Below, piece by piece: positions 36,302 to 46,555 of a stretch of 64,000 nt of DNA. This DNA is from Acidimicrobiales bacterium. GTDB taxonomy: Bacteria > Actinomycetota > Acidimicrobiia > Acidimicrobiales > Iamiaceae. The position numbers and the translations under genes are program-made. Position 1 is the stretch's first letter. Every line of letters starts with the position of its first letter. A model generated the notes under the pieces. The model saw nothing but the letters and a program-made list of their open reading frames with translations. It had not been told where the DNA came from and made no database searches. Where the stretch lies: NCBI GenBank assembly GCA_025463985.1, contig JAODBM010000184.1, positions 1-64,000 of the forward strand, read 5' to 3'.

Positions 36302-36735
36302 TGAGCAAGCCGCTGAAGGACGAGACCAGGGCGCTCATCGATCGCCGGAACCCCGCGCACCTGTCGACGTTGATGCCCGACGGCCACCCGAAGGTCGAGC
36401 CCGTGTGGATCGGCCGGGAGGGCGACCGCCTGCTCATCACGTCCGACCGCAAGGCCGTGAAGTCACGCAACCTCGCCGCCGATCCTCGGGTCGGGTTCTC
36501 GATCGTCGACGCCGCCAACCCCTACGAGCAGGTGCTGCTGCGCGGGCGCGTGGTCGAGGAGCGTCCCGACGAGGACCTGGCCGTGCTCGACGCGCTGTCG
36601 CAGAAGTACCTCGGCCGCGCGTTCCCGCGGCGCTCGTGGTCCGGCCGGGTCGTGTTCGTGATCGAGGTCGAGGTCGAGCGGTACTACCGCTCGCCGCTGG
36701 CCGACCTCGTGGTCGAGCCGGAAGCGCCGGCGTGA
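36301..36735 (+). CDS. PPOX-class F420-dependent oxidoreductase
   Basis: RNPAHLSTLMPDGHPKVEPVWIGREGDRLLITSDRKAVKSRNLAADPRVGFSIVD. Confidence 0.92.
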   Translation: MSKPLKDETRALIDRRNPAHLSTLMPDGHPKVEPVWIGREGDRLLITSDRKAVKSRNLAADPRVGFSIVDAANPYEQVLLRGRVVEERPDEDLAVLDALSQKYLGRAFPRRSWSGRVVFVIEVEVERYYRSPLADLVVEPEAPA

Positions 36736-37838
36736 CCACGCGGCGACGGCTGCGGACGCCCCTGTGCGACCTGCTCGGCATCGAGCACCCGATCGTGCAG
36801 ACGGCGATGGGCTTCGTGGCCGACGCCCGGCTCACGGCGGCGACCTCCAACGCGGGCGCGCTCGGCATCCTGGCCGCGGCGATGCTCGATCTCGACGAGC
36901 TCGATGCGGCGATCGCCGACGTGCAGGAGCGCACGGATCGCCCGTTCGGCGTCAACATCCGCTCGGATGCGCCCGACGCGCGCGACCGGGTCGACATCAT
37001 GGTGCGGCGCGGCGTCCGCGTGGCCTCGTTCGCGATGGCGCCACGCGAGGACCTCATTCGCCGGCTCAAGGACGCCGGCCTCGTGTGCATCCCGTCGGTC
37101 GGCGCCCGGCGCCACGCCGAGAAGGTCGTCGGGTTCGGCGCCGATGCGGTGATCGTGCAGGGTGGCGAAGGCGGCGGCCACACGGGCCAGACGGCGACCA
37201 CCGTGCTCCTGCCGGACGTGCTGGCCGCGGTCGACGTGCCTGTGATCGCGGCGGGCGGCTTCTTCGACGGTCGAGGCCTGGCGGCCGCGCTGGCCCATGG
37301 CGCGGCCGGGGTGGCGATGGGGACGCGCTTCCTGCTCACGGCGGAATCCCCGGTGCCGGCGAACGTGAAGGCGACCTACCTCGAGCAGCCGGTGGGGACC
37401 ACGGTCGTGACGAGCAAGGTCGACGGCCAGCCGCACCGCATGATCAGGACCCCGTTCGTCGAGCAGGTCGACGGCAGCCATGGTCGAGCCCTGGTGCGAT
37501 CGGCCCGGAACGCGGTCGCCTTCAAGAAGATGTCGGGCCGTCCCTGGAGCGCCATCCTGCGGGAGGGCCGGGCGCTGCGCACCGAGCAGGGCTACAGCCT
37601 CCAGCAGATCGTGATGGCGGCGAACGCGCCGATGCTGTGCCGGGCCGCCATGGTCGACGGGCGGCTGGACGTCGGCATCCTGTCGAGCGGCCAGGTCACC
37701 GGCGTCATCGACGACCTCCCGACCTGCGCGGTGCTCGTCGACCGGATCGTGGCGGAGGCGCTCGCGCAGATCGATCGGCTGGCCGAGTACGCCACGTCGG
37801 CCGCTTCGGACGCAGCGAGCGAGGTCGAGGCGTCGTGA
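36732..37838 (+). CDS. ipdC: nitronate monooxygenase family, IpdC-like
   Basis: IEHPIVQTAMGFVADARL..GGEGGGHTGQTATTVLLPDVL..VIAAGGFFDGRGLAAAL matches remembered IpdC (Rv3553). Confidence 0.78.
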   Translation: MTTRRRLRTPLCDLLGIEHPIVQTAMGFVADARLTAATSNAGALGILAAAMLDLDELDAAIADVQERTDRPFGVNIRSDAPDARDRVDIMVRRGVRVASFAMAPREDLIRRLKDAGLVCIPSVGARRHAEKVVGFGADAVIVQGGEGGGHTGQTATTVLLPDVLAAVDVPVIAAGGFFDGRGLAAALAHGAAGVAMGTRFLLTAESPVPANVKATYLEQPVGTTVVTSKVDGQPHRMIRTPFVEQVDGSHGRALVRSARNAVAFKKMSGRPWSAILREGRALRTEQGYSLQQIVMAANAPMLCRAAMVDGRLDVGILSSGQVTGVIDDLPTCAVLVDRIVAEALAQIDRLAEYATSAASDAASEVEAS

Positions 37839-38485
37839 CCGCCGGTTGGCCGACGAGCGGCGCGTACGCCATCGACGGGGTGACCCCGGTCGTGCACCCG
37901 ACCGCGTTCGTGCACCCGGCGGCCGCGCTCATCGGCGACGTGCTGGTCGGGGCCGGCTGCTACATCGGCCCGTTCGCCTCATTGCGCGGCGACTTCGGCC
38001 AGATCGTCGTCGAGGCCGGCGCCAACATCCAGGACGGCTGCGTCCTGCACTGCTTCCCCGGCGACCGGACGCTCGTGGAGCGCGACGGCCACGTCGGCCA
38101 CGGCGCGATCCTGCACGGCTGCGTGGTGGGCCGGGCCAGCCTGATCGGCATGCGCTCGATCGTGATGGACGGCGCGAGCATCGGCGAGGAGGCCTTCGTC
38201 GGGGCCGGCAGCGTGGTGCCCGCCAAGTTCGACCTTCCCGCCCGCATGCTCGCCGTCGGGACGCCGGCCACGATCCTCCGGGCGCTCACTGCCGACGAGA
38301 TCGCCTGGAAGGCGAACGGGACGCGCGCCTACCAGCACCTGGCGGAGCGAGCGAACGAGTCGCTCGTGGCCACGTCCCCGTTGACCGAGGTCGAGCCTGG
38401 GCGGCCGGCCCTGCGCACCATCGCCGCCGTGCCCTTGCAGGAGTACCGAGCTCGTGCCGCCGAGCGGCTCGATCGACGGGCCTGA
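37835..38485 (+). CDS. gamma-carbonic anhydrase-like hexapeptide protein, PaaY-like
   Basis: Left-handed beta-helix repeats; LRGDFGQIVVEAGANIQDGCVLH; AFVGAGSVVPAKFDLPARMLAVGTPA. Confidence 0.88.
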   Translation: MTAGWPTSGAYAIDGVTPVVHPTAFVHPAAALIGDVLVGAGCYIGPFASLRGDFGQIVVEAGANIQDGCVLHCFPGDRTLVERDGHVGHGAILHGCVVGRASLIGMRSIVMDGASIGEEAFVGAGSVVPAKFDLPARMLAVGTPATILRALTADEIAWKANGTRAYQHLAERANESLVATSPLTEVEPGRPALRTIAAVPLQEYRARAAERLDRRA

Positions 38486-39092
38486 CCGTCTCGCGGCAGG
38501 GGCCGGCTCGCCGGACCCACTGGCCCGCCTCCTCCGCGACCTCGAACGGCGCGCGATCGGGCCGAACCTCGACGCCGACCAGCGACGCCGGCTAGCCGAC
38601 GACCTTGCCGGCGTCGTCGCGCGGCTCGACGGCCCGCGCGGCCCCACGAGCCGCTACGGCGCAGCCGATCGGGCCCACCTGGCTCAGGGCGGCGACACGC
38701 TGCGCTGTCGCTACGCGAGCCATCCCGTCCACGGGCCGCAGCACCCCGGATCGCTGGTCACCGACGTCAGGCTCGGCGAGGCCACCATCGACGTGTCGGT
38801 CATGTTCGACCTGCGCCACGAGGGCCCCCCGGGCCGGGTCCACGGCGTCTACGCCGGCGGCCTGTTCGACTACGTGCTGGGGCGCCTCGCCATCGCCCGC
38901 TGCGGGCCGGGCGTCACGGCCGAGGTCACCGTGCGCTTCCAGGCCCCGATGCCGACCGGCGCGGTCGTGCGGTATGCGGGGTCCGTGGGTGAGCGCCTCG
39001 GACGCAAGACGCGGCTGGCCGGGACGGCCAACGACGCCCACGGCCGGGTGCTGGCCACGGCCGCCATGCTGTTCGTGCACCCGCGAGCGTGA
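38454..39092 (+). CDS. hotdog-fold thioesterase-like protein
   Basis: GPPGRVHGVYAGGLFDYVLGRLA...AEVTVRFQAPMPTG. Confidence 0.78.
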   Translation: MPPSGSIDGPDRLAAGAGSPDPLARLLRDLERRAIGPNLDADQRRRLADDLAGVVARLDGPRGPTSRYGAADRAHLAQGGDTLRCRYASHPVHGPQHPGSLVTDVRLGEATIDVSVMFDLRHEGPPGRVHGVYAGGLFDYVLGRLAIARCGPGVTAEVTVRFQAPMPTGAVVRYAGSVGERLGRKTRLAGTANDAHGRVLATAAMLFVHPRA

Positions 39093-39187
39093 TTGACGGG
39101 GCCGATGAATGGACGGGCGTTTCCCCTAGGACCCGCCGGCTGCGGCGGCGACACTGAGCTTCTAACCCGAGCGTCAAGGGGCTGCAG

Positions 39188-39973
39188 GTGGCAGGGGAAC
39201 CGAGCGTCAAGCTCACGATGGACGACGGCGTGGGCATCATCACGTTGAACCGTCCCGAGCGGCACAACGCCGCGAACGACGAGATGGACGAGCGGCTGTG
39301 GGACGCGTTCCGCGAGCTGCACGCCGCCGCTGACCTGCGCTGCCTCGTGATCCGCGGCGAGGGCAAGTCGCTCTCGTCGGGCCGCGACACCAGCGAGCTG
39401 GGCATGCGGGACGGAGACGTGAGCCATTTCGCGTTCATCGAGCGCGGCCACGAGAACACCAAGCTGCTCACGTCGCTGCCGTGCCCGATCGTCGTCGCCA
39501 TGAAGGGCTGGATCATCGGCGGCTGGTTCGAGCGCGCGCTGCTGTGCGACATCCGGGTCGCCGCGACCGACGCCAAGATGTCGCTCCCCGAGGTCATCCA
39601 CGGCGTCGTGCCCGACACCGGCGGCACGTGCCGGCTCTTCCAGATGGCGGGCCACGGCATGGCGTTCGACCTCGCGCTGACGGGCCGGGTCCTCAGCGCG
39701 GAGGAGGCGCTCACCCACGGCATCGTCTCGCGCCTCGTGCCCGTCGAGCAGCTCGACGAGGTCGTGCTCGGGATCGCCCGCGACATCGCCACGCGCCCGC
39801 CGCTCGCCGTGAAGCTCGTGAAGCGGATGCTCAACGGGCTGGCGCTCCCCCAGGTCGAGAAGGCCATGGGCGAGGAGCTGTTGGCCCAGGTCGTCGTCTA
39901 CGGCAGCGACGACTACGCCGAGCAGCGCAAGGCCCGCGCCGAGGACCGGCCCCCGGTGTTCCGCGGCCGCTAG
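39188..39973 (+). CDS. enoyl-CoA hydratase/isomerase family
   Basis: GIITLNRPERHNAANDEM; IRGEGKSLSSGRD; GTG start. Confidence 0.92.
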   Translation: MAGEPSVKLTMDDGVGIITLNRPERHNAANDEMDERLWDAFRELHAAADLRCLVIRGEGKSLSSGRDTSELGMRDGDVSHFAFIERGHENTKLLTSLPCPIVVAMKGWIIGGWFERALLCDIRVAATDAKMSLPEVIHGVVPDTGGTCRLFQMAGHGMAFDLALTGRVLSAEEALTHGIVSRLVPVEQLDEVVLGIARDIATRPPLAVKLVKRMLNGLALPQVEKAMGEELLAQVVVYGSDDYAEQRKARAEDRPPVFRGR

Positions 39974-39993
39974 CGGCCCCCGACCCCTCTGCG

Positions 39994-41145
39994 ATGGATC
40001 TGCACGCCACGCCCGAGGACGAGACGTTCCGCCGGGAGGTCGCCGACTGGTTGCAGACGGTGCTTCCCGCGCTGCCACCCCAGCCGGCGGCCGACGACTG
40101 GTCGGGCCGCCGCGCCTTCGACCTCGCCTGGCAGCGGCAGCTGTTCGAGGCCGGCCTCGGCGGGGTCAGCTGGCCGAAGGAGTTCGGCGGGCTCGACGCC
40201 TCCCCCACCCAGCACCTCGTGTTCCTGGAGGAGCTCGAGCGCGTCCGCGCGCCCGGGGTCGGCGTGCTGTTCGTGGCGCTCCTGCATGCCGGACCCACGC
40301 TCATCGCCGAGGGCACGGAGGCCCAGCGCGCGCGCCACGTGCCCGCGATCCTGCGCGGCGAGGAGGTGTGGTGCCAGGGGTTCTCCGAGCCCGACGCCGG
40401 CTCCGACCTCGCGTCGCTGCGAACCCGCGCGGTGCGCGATGGCGACTCGTACGTCATCTCGGGCCAGAAGGTCTGGACGTCGAACGCCCAGGTCGCGGAC
40501 TATTGCGAGCTGCTCGTGTGCACCGACCCCGCGGCGCCCCGCCATCGCGGGCTGTCGTGGCTGATCATGCCGATGGACGCGCCGGGCGTCACCGTGCGGC
40601 CGCTGCGCACGATGACGGGGTCCGAGGAGTTCAGCGAGCTGTTCCTCGACGAGGTGCGGGTGCCTGCCTCAAACCGCGTCGGTGGCGAGGGCGACGGGTG
40701 GCGGGTCGCCATGGTGACGTTCGGCTTCGAGCGCGGCACCGGCTTCGTGCGCGAGCTGCTCGAGTCGCAAGAGCTCATGCACGATCTCCGCGCCACCGCG
40801 CAGGCCGCGGGCCTGCTCGCCGACGCCGGGGTGCGGCGCTCCTTCGGGCGGCTGGTCGGGACCTATGACGCGCTGTGGGCGCTCACGCAGCGGAACGTGT
40901 CGAGCGCGGCCCGGTCCGGCGTGCCCGGCCTCGGCGGCTCGATCTTCAAGCTCGCGTACTCCCAGTTCCGCGACGACCTCGGCGAGCTCTCCATGCTCGT
41001 GCAACCGCCGAGCCGGCGGACCATGGCCGACCCGCAGCTGCTCGGGCACTGCCACGCCATCTCCACCGCCATCGCCGCGGGCACCTCCCAGGTGCAGCGC
41101 AACATCATCGGCGAGCGGTTGCTCGGCCTGCCGAAGGAGCGCTGA
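39994..41145 (+). CDS. acyl-CoA dehydrogenase (full-length subunit)
   Basis: WCQGFSEPDAGSDLASLRTRAV; WTSNAQVADYCELLV. Confidence 0.93.
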   Translation: MDLHATPEDETFRREVADWLQTVLPALPPQPAADDWSGRRAFDLAWQRQLFEAGLGGVSWPKEFGGLDASPTQHLVFLEELERVRAPGVGVLFVALLHAGPTLIAEGTEAQRARHVPAILRGEEVWCQGFSEPDAGSDLASLRTRAVRDGDSYVISGQKVWTSNAQVADYCELLVCTDPAAPRHRGLSWLIMPMDAPGVTVRPLRTMTGSEEFSELFLDEVRVPASNRVGGEGDGWRVAMVTFGFERGTGFVRELLESQELMHDLRATAQAAGLLADAGVRRSFGRLVGTYDALWALTQRNVSSAARSGVPGLGGSIFKLAYSQFRDDLGELSMLVQPPSRRTMADPQLLGHCHAISTAIAAGTSQVQRNIIGERLLGLPKER

Positions 41146-42089
41146 TGGACCTCCAGCTCGACGACATCGAGGCCGAGCTCCAGGCAGGCGTCCGGCAGCT
41201 GTGCGAGCAACGGGTGTCGTTGCCCGCGCTGCTCGATCTCGCCACGCACCGGCAGCTCGACCGCAGCCTCTGGGACGCGCTCGGCGCCATGGGCGTGTTC
41301 TCGCTGCGGCTCGAGGCCGCCGCCGGCGGCGTCGGGCTCGGCACGACCGAGGCGGTCGTCGTGTACGAGGAGCTGGGCCGGTCGCTCGCGCCGGGCCCGC
41401 TCGTGGCCACGCACCTCGCCGCCGGGCTCGTGACCGGCACGGTGGTCGGTTCGGTCGAGCGGACCGATGGTCCGGCCATCGTCGAGCACCTCACCGCCTC
41501 GGATGCCTTGGTGGTCACCGACCCCGACGGCCTGTGGCTGGTCGAACCCACAAGCGTGTCCGCGCAACCGGTCGACGCTCCGATGGATCCGCTCACCCCC
41601 ACCCACATCGTCGACCGGCTCCCGCAGGGCGAGCAGCTGGGCGGTCCGGCCGAGTCGGCGCGCTGGATCCTTGGCGGACGCCTCCTGACGGCAGCGCTGC
41701 TGCTCGGCGTGTCCGCGAGGGCGACCGACGCCGCTCGGGACTACGCGCTCGCCCGCGAGCAGTTCGGGCGGCCGATCGGCACCTTCCAGGCGGTCAAGCA
41801 CCTCGTGGTCGACATGCTGGTGCGCACCGAGCTGGCCCGCTCGGCGATCTACGCCGCCGCGGCCACCCTCGACGAGGCCGGGACGGACGCGGGGCGGCTC
41901 GCGATCGCCTCGGCCAAGCTCGCCGCGGGAACGGCGGCGGTCGCCAACGGCAAGGCCTGCATCCAGGTCCACGGTGGCGTCGGGTTCACCTGGGAGGCGG
42001 AGCCGCACCTCTACCTGAAGCGGGCCTGGGCGCTCGATGCGGCGTTCGGCTCGGCGCACGAGCAGGCCGACGAGCTCGCCTTGCGGTGA
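41145..42089 (+). CDS. acyl-CoA dehydrogenase-like second subunit
   Basis: AREQFGRPIGTFQAVKHLVVDM; IQVHGGVGFTWE; TGATG overlap. Confidence 0.9.
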   Translation: MDLQLDDIEAELQAGVRQLCEQRVSLPALLDLATHRQLDRSLWDALGAMGVFSLRLEAAAGGVGLGTTEAVVVYEELGRSLAPGPLVATHLAAGLVTGTVVGSVERTDGPAIVEHLTASDALVVTDPDGLWLVEPTSVSAQPVDAPMDPLTPTHIVDRLPQGEQLGGPAESARWILGGRLLTAALLLGVSARATDAARDYALAREQFGRPIGTFQAVKHLVVDMLVRTELARSAIYAAAATLDEAGTDAGRLAIASAKLAAGTAAVANGKACIQVHGGVGFTWEAEPHLYLKRAWALDAAFGSAHEQADELALR

Positions 42090-42128
42090 CCCGTGCATGA
42101 AGGCGAAGCGAGGCGGTGCGGCCCGGCG

Positions 42129-43850
42129 TCAGGCGGTCGCGACGGTCTCGGTGTCACGGCCAGACCGCAGCACGCTCCCCGACCGGGCGCCGGTCAGCGC
42201 ACCGTCGCGGACGCTCGCCTCGCCGTTGACGAGCACCAGCACGATGCCGTGCGCGGTCGCGATGAGCCGGGGCGAGTCGCCGGGCAGGTCGCGCACCAGC
42301 GTCGCCGGACCCGAGTCGATCTCGGCCGGGTCGAACACGACGAGGTCGGCCCACCACCCCGGCTCGATCCGGCCGCGCTCGCGCAGGCCGAACAGGCGGG
42401 CCGGCGCGTCGGTCATCAGCTGGACGGCACGCTCGAGCGGCACGAGGCGTCGACCCCGGATGACGTCGCCGAGAAAGCGCGTCGGGTATGGGGCGCCGCA
42501 CATGCGATCGAGGTGCGCGCCAGCGTCGGAGCCGCCCAGCAGCACCCGATCGTCGGTCCACACCTCGCCGCGCAAGGTCCAGCTCGCCTCGTCGTCGTCA
42601 GGCGGCGTGGGCCACAGCACCGTGCGCAGGTCGTCGTCGATCGCGATCGCGACCAGGGTGTCGAACGCGCGGGTGCCGCGCTCGGCCGCGATGTCGCCCA
42701 CCACCCGGCCCTTCAGCCCGGCGTTCGCCTCGGAGAACGTCTCGCCGATCACGTAGCGGGCGAAGTCGGCGTGGCGGCGGTGCAGCCCGGCCTCGGGGCT
42801 GTGGGCGCTCACCTCCATCGTCCGCCGCACGTCGGGATCGCGGAGCTGCGCGATGCGCTCGGGGAGCGGCAGGGACAAGATCGCGCCCCAGCCCGGCAGC
42901 AGGTGCAGCGCACAGAACGTGAGCAGGCTCATGTTCATCGGCACGAGGATCGGCATGGTCAGCGCCACGAGCGATGCGCCCGCGGCGCGGGCGCTGGTCG
43001 ACGCGCCGAGCTGGCGGGGAACGCGGGCGGGCACGCGCGAGTCCACGGTCAGGACGTTCCAGTTGAGCGGCCGGCCGGCCGCGGCCGACATGGCCACGAG
43101 CAGGTCGATCTCGTCGTCGGCGAACTGGTCGAGGCACCCGTCGACGATGCCTTCGAGCGTGGTGCCGGGATGCTCGCCGACCACCCGGCACAGCGCGAGC
43201 AGCTCCTCGTGGGTCGCCCACCGCGAGGCCACCGGCCGGCCATCGCCGTCGGAGTGCGTCGACGACAGCGTGGTCGACAGGCCCAGGCCGCCCGCGGCGA
43301 TCGATGCGGCGAGCAGGTCGCACATGGCCGCGAGCTGCTCGTCGGTGGCCTCGCTCCCGACGGCGTCCTCGCCCATCACGTACCGCCGCACGGCGCAGTG
43401 GCCCACGAGGAAGCCGGCGTTGACGCCGATCGCGCCGTCCAGCCGGTCGAGGAAGTCGCCGAACGTCTCCCAGTTCCAGGGGACGCCCTCCTGGAGCGCG
43501 GCGAGCGACATCCCTTCGACCCGGGCCATCATCCGGCTCGTGTAGTCGACGTCGGCCGCCTTGATCGGGGCCAGCGTGAACCCGCAGTTGCCGCCGACCA
43601 CGGTGGTGACGCCGTGCTCGCTCGACGGGGTGGCGAACGGGTCCCAGTGCAGCTGCGCGTCGTAGTGGGTGTGGGGATCGATGAACCCGGGACACACGAT
43701 CAGCCCAGTCGCGTCGACGACCTGCTGGGCGGGCTCGTCGGCGGCCGCGAGAGCGACGATCCGGCCGTCCCGGACGCCGACGTCGCGCACCTCGCCGGGT
43801 CGCCCCGAGCCATCGATGACGGTTCCACCGCGAATCACGTAGTCGAGCAC
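42129..43850 (-). CDS. N-acyl-D-amino-acid deacylase-like amidohydrolase
   Basis: CPGFIDPHTHYDAQLHWDPFATPSSEHGVTTVVGGNCGF; GGSDAGAHLDRMCGAPYPTRFLG; GTG start. Confidence 0.9.
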   Translation of the reverse strand: MLDYVIRGGTVIDGSGRPGEVRDVGVRDGRIVALAAADEPAQQVVDATGLIVCPGFIDPHTHYDAQLHWDPFATPSSEHGVTTVVGGNCGFTLAPIKAADVDYTSRMMARVEGMSLAALQEGVPWNWETFGDFLDRLDGAIGVNAGFLVGHCAVRRYVMGEDAVGSEATDEQLAAMCDLLAASIAAGGLGLSTTLSSTHSDGDGRPVASRWATHEELLALCRVVGEHPGTTLEGIVDGCLDQFADDEIDLLVAMSAAAGRPLNWNVLTVDSRVPARVPRQLGASTSARAAGASLVALTMPILVPMNMSLLTFCALHLLPGWGAILSLPLPERIAQLRDPDVRRTMEVSAHSPEAGLHRRHADFARYVIGETFSEANAGLKGRVVGDIAAERGTRAFDTLVAIAIDDDLRTVLWPTPPDDDEASWTLRGEVWTDDRVLLGGSDAGAHLDRMCGAPYPTRFLGDVIRGRRLVPLERAVQLMTDAPARLFGLRERGRIEPGWWADLVVFDPAEIDSGPATLVRDLPGDSPRLIATAHGIVLVLVNGEASVRDGALTGARSGSVLRSGRDTETVATA

Positions 43851-44025
43851 CCGTTGATGGTGTCCCGATCGATGCCTCGATCCAAGGCCGATCTTCTCGC
43901 GATCCATCCTGGAGGCCGATCACTCGTCCGATCGGCGGTGGCGATGGATCCGCAGTGACCGGGTGTTGCCAGCGCTCACCTGGGCGCGGAAGGTTGTTGG
44001 GCCGGATCAAGGGGGGTTCCGAACC

Positions 44026-44973
44026 GTGAGCATCGTGCCTGAGGGCCAGCTCGTCTATGGCATGCAGCTGCCCATCCAGACCGTGAGCCGCTCGTTCGCG
44101 GAGCCATGGGAGTCGTCGACCGACGTCGAGGGCCTCATCGCCATCATCCGGCACGCCGACGCCACCAGCTTCTTCTACGTCGCGGCCTGCGACCACGTGG
44201 GCATCCCCGCCGGCGCCGCCGCCGAGCAGATGGGGACCGCCTGGTACGACCCGGTCGCGGTGCTCGGCATGGCCGCGGCGCTCACGACCAACGTCCGCCT
44301 CTTGTCCAGCGTCTACATCGTCGCCCTGCGCCATCCGCTGCACACGGCAAAGGCGTTCATGACGCTCGACCGCCTGTCTGCCGGCCGGGCGATCCTCGGC
44401 GTGGGCGCGGGCCACCTGCAGGAGGAGTTCGACGTCCTCGGGGTGCCGTTCGCCGATCGCGGCGCGGTCACCGACGACGCCATCGACTGCATCCGCGCCG
44501 TGCTCGCCGACGAGTTCCCCCGCCACCCCGGCCCGCGCTTCGCCACCGGCGACCTCGGCGTGGGGCCCCGGCCAGTGCAGGAGCGACTGCCGATCTGGGT
44601 CGGCGGCCGCGGCCGTGCCGCGCTGCGACGGGTCGCGGCGCGTGGGGACGGTTGGATCCCGCAGGGCTCGGAACGCGCCGCGATGCCCGAGGCGATCGGG
44701 TTCATCCGCGCCGAGCTCGAGCGCCTCGAGCGCGACGTGTCCGTGGACATCGGCTTCGTGACCGAGGCGATCCACGTCGGCCACCCCACCTGGGACCTCG
44801 GGGATCGGCCGACGTTGAGCGGCCCGGCCGAGCAGATCGCCGAGTCCATGCGGGACATGTCCGCGCTCGGCGTGAACCACCTGCAGGTTCGGTTCCGGAG
44901 TCGCTGCCTCGCTGAGCAGCTCGAACAGATGTCGGCGTGGCACGAGCAGGTGGCGCCGCTGCTGCCGTCGTGA
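44026..44973 (+). CDS. LLM class F420-dependent oxidoreductase
   Basis: LGVGAGHLQEEFDVLGVPFADRGAVTDDAI; PIWVGGRGRAALRRVA. Confidence 0.9.
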   Translation: MSIVPEGQLVYGMQLPIQTVSRSFAEPWESSTDVEGLIAIIRHADATSFFYVAACDHVGIPAGAAAEQMGTAWYDPVAVLGMAAALTTNVRLLSSVYIVALRHPLHTAKAFMTLDRLSAGRAILGVGAGHLQEEFDVLGVPFADRGAVTDDAIDCIRAVLADEFPRHPGPRFATGDLGVGPRPVQERLPIWVGGRGRAALRRVAARGDGWIPQGSERAAMPEAIGFIRAELERLERDVSVDIGFVTEAIHVGHPTWDLGDRPTLSGPAEQIAESMRDMSALGVNHLQVRFRSRCLAEQLEQMSAWHEQVAPLLPS

Positions 44974-45065
44974 CCACCAGCTTTTGGCGACGAGCGCCGC
45001 GCGATCCGCTCATCGGGATGATCAATGAATGCAGGGAACGTTCGGCTTGCCGAGCCGCAACCAAG

Positions 45066-45178
45066 GTTCTCCAATGAGAACGCTGGAACGCACGATTGTT
45101 CCAGCATAGGGGGAGCGATCGGGGAGTGAAGGCTGGGGGTCATCACATCCCCGTTCGCATGCCTCTATTTGCGAACGG
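45066..45178. promoter_or_regulatory. cluster of three inverted repeats upstream of the Liv-type SBP gene
   Basis: GTTCTC-caat-GAGAAC (45066-45081); GCTGGAAC-N8-GTTCCAGC (45082-45105); CCGTTCGCA-N10-TGCGAACGG (45151-45178). Confidence 0.6.
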
Positions 45179-45253
45179 ACGTGACACCTTCGTCTTCATC
45201 TTGATCTTTGCTCGCGCGTTCGGCAGTTCCAAAAGCTACTCAGAGAGGCCAGC

Positions 45254-46543
45254 ATGAGATACCGACTAAGGGGCGTCTTCGCAGTCGCGACGATGTGTGC
45301 GCTCGTTGCCGCCGGTTGCGGCAGCAGTTCCAAGAGCTCGACCGCCACGACCACGACGGCCGCATCGTCAAATACGACCGCAGGTGGAAGCGGCGGCGGT
45401 GGCGGCACCGTGCGTGGTGTCACCGACAAAGAGATCGTCATCGGTGGCGTTGCGGAGGCGAAGAACTACCAAGGCATCGACGACGGGGCCAAGGCGCGCT
45501 TCGACCGCGTCAATCGCTCCGGCGGCATCAACGGCCGGATGATCAAGTACCTGCCGGTTGCCGACGACGGCAGCGACAACAGCCGCAACCTCGACGCCGT
45601 CCGGCAGCTCGTCACCCGTGACAAGGTGTTCGCGCTCGCTCCGGTCGCCTCGCAGTCGTTCCTGCCGGCATCGTCGGACTACCTCGCAGCGCAGAAGGTG
45701 CCGTTCGTCGGCTGGGGCTTCATGCCCGGCTTCTGCGGCAACGACTTCGGCTACGGGTTCAACGGCTGCCTCATCGGCAACACCGAGATCCAGGGCTCGT
45801 ACCTGGCCCCGATGATCAAGATCAGCGGGAAGGCCGCCAAGGACGTGAAGTTCGCCTTCCAGTCCGAGGACGGCGACGCCGGCAAGACGGCGCTGCGCGA
45901 CTTCGGGGACATCTGCAAGAAGGAGGGCTGCCAGGTCGTCTACACGAAGAGCAACATCCCGCTGAACACGACGGTGACCGACTACACGCCCTACGTGCAG
46001 GCGATCATGGCCTCGAACCCCGACGTGGCCTACGTCAACGTGAGCTTCGCCAACGCGCTGGGCCTCACCGGCGCCTTGAAGGCGGCAGGGTTCAAGGGCC
46101 TCATGGTCAACTTCGTGACCTACGCCCCGGGCCTGCTCGAGACGCAGCCCGCGGTGGCCAAGATCCTCGAGGGCACCTACATCAACGTCCAGATCCCGCC
46201 CGCCGAAGCCGGCGACGCGGCGTCCAAGCAGGTCATCGCCGACCTCACGGCGAGCGGTGCCAAGCCGTTCGTCTCCTTCGGCGCCTCCGTGGGCTACTGG
46301 AGCGCTGACGTGCTCGTGCAGATGCTGGAGAAGGCGGGCAAGGATCTGACGCCCGACACCTTCCAAGCGGCCATCAACGGTGGCGGCGGGTTCACCTACA
46401 AGCCCGTCGCCGGTGGACTCGGCCCGGTTGCCTTCCCTGCGGATCACACCGCACCGAACTCCTGCACCTCACTGGTCACGGTGAAGAACGGCAAGTACGC
46501 CGTCGCCCTCCCGATGACCTGCTACCCGAACTACAAGCGGTAG
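45254..46543 (+). CDS. branched-chain amino acid-type ABC transporter substrate-binding lipoprotein
   Basis: Lipobox LVAAGC; Peripla_BP_6-like ITGG-type fold (VTDKEIVIGGVAEAKNYQGIDDGAKARFDRVNRSGGINGR). Confidence 0.92.
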   Translation: MRYRLRGVFAVATMCALVAAGCGSSSKSSTATTTTAASSNTTAGGSGGGGGTVRGVTDKEIVIGGVAEAKNYQGIDDGAKARFDRVNRSGGINGRMIKYLPVADDGSDNSRNLDAVRQLVTRDKVFALAPVASQSFLPASSDYLAAQKVPFVGWGFMPGFCGNDFGYGFNGCLIGNTEIQGSYLAPMIKISGKAAKDVKFAFQSEDGDAGKTALRDFGDICKKEGCQVVYTKSNIPLNTTVTDYTPYVQAIMASNPDVAYVNVSFANALGLTGALKAAGFKGLMVNFVTYAPGLLETQPAVAKILEGTYINVQIPPAEAGDAASKQVIADLTASGAKPFVSFGASVGYWSADVLVQMLEKAGKDLTPDTFQAAINGGGGFTYKPVAGGLGPVAFPADHTAPNSCTSLVTVKNGKYAVALPMTCYPNYKR

Positions 46544-46555
46544 TTCCCACGATCA

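Noticed and set aside
20991-39114. Shared 14-mer GCCGATGAATGGAC upstream of the LysR gene and at 39101-39114
   Set aside because: A few 14-mer matches are expected by chance in 64 kb; no extended similarity around the copies
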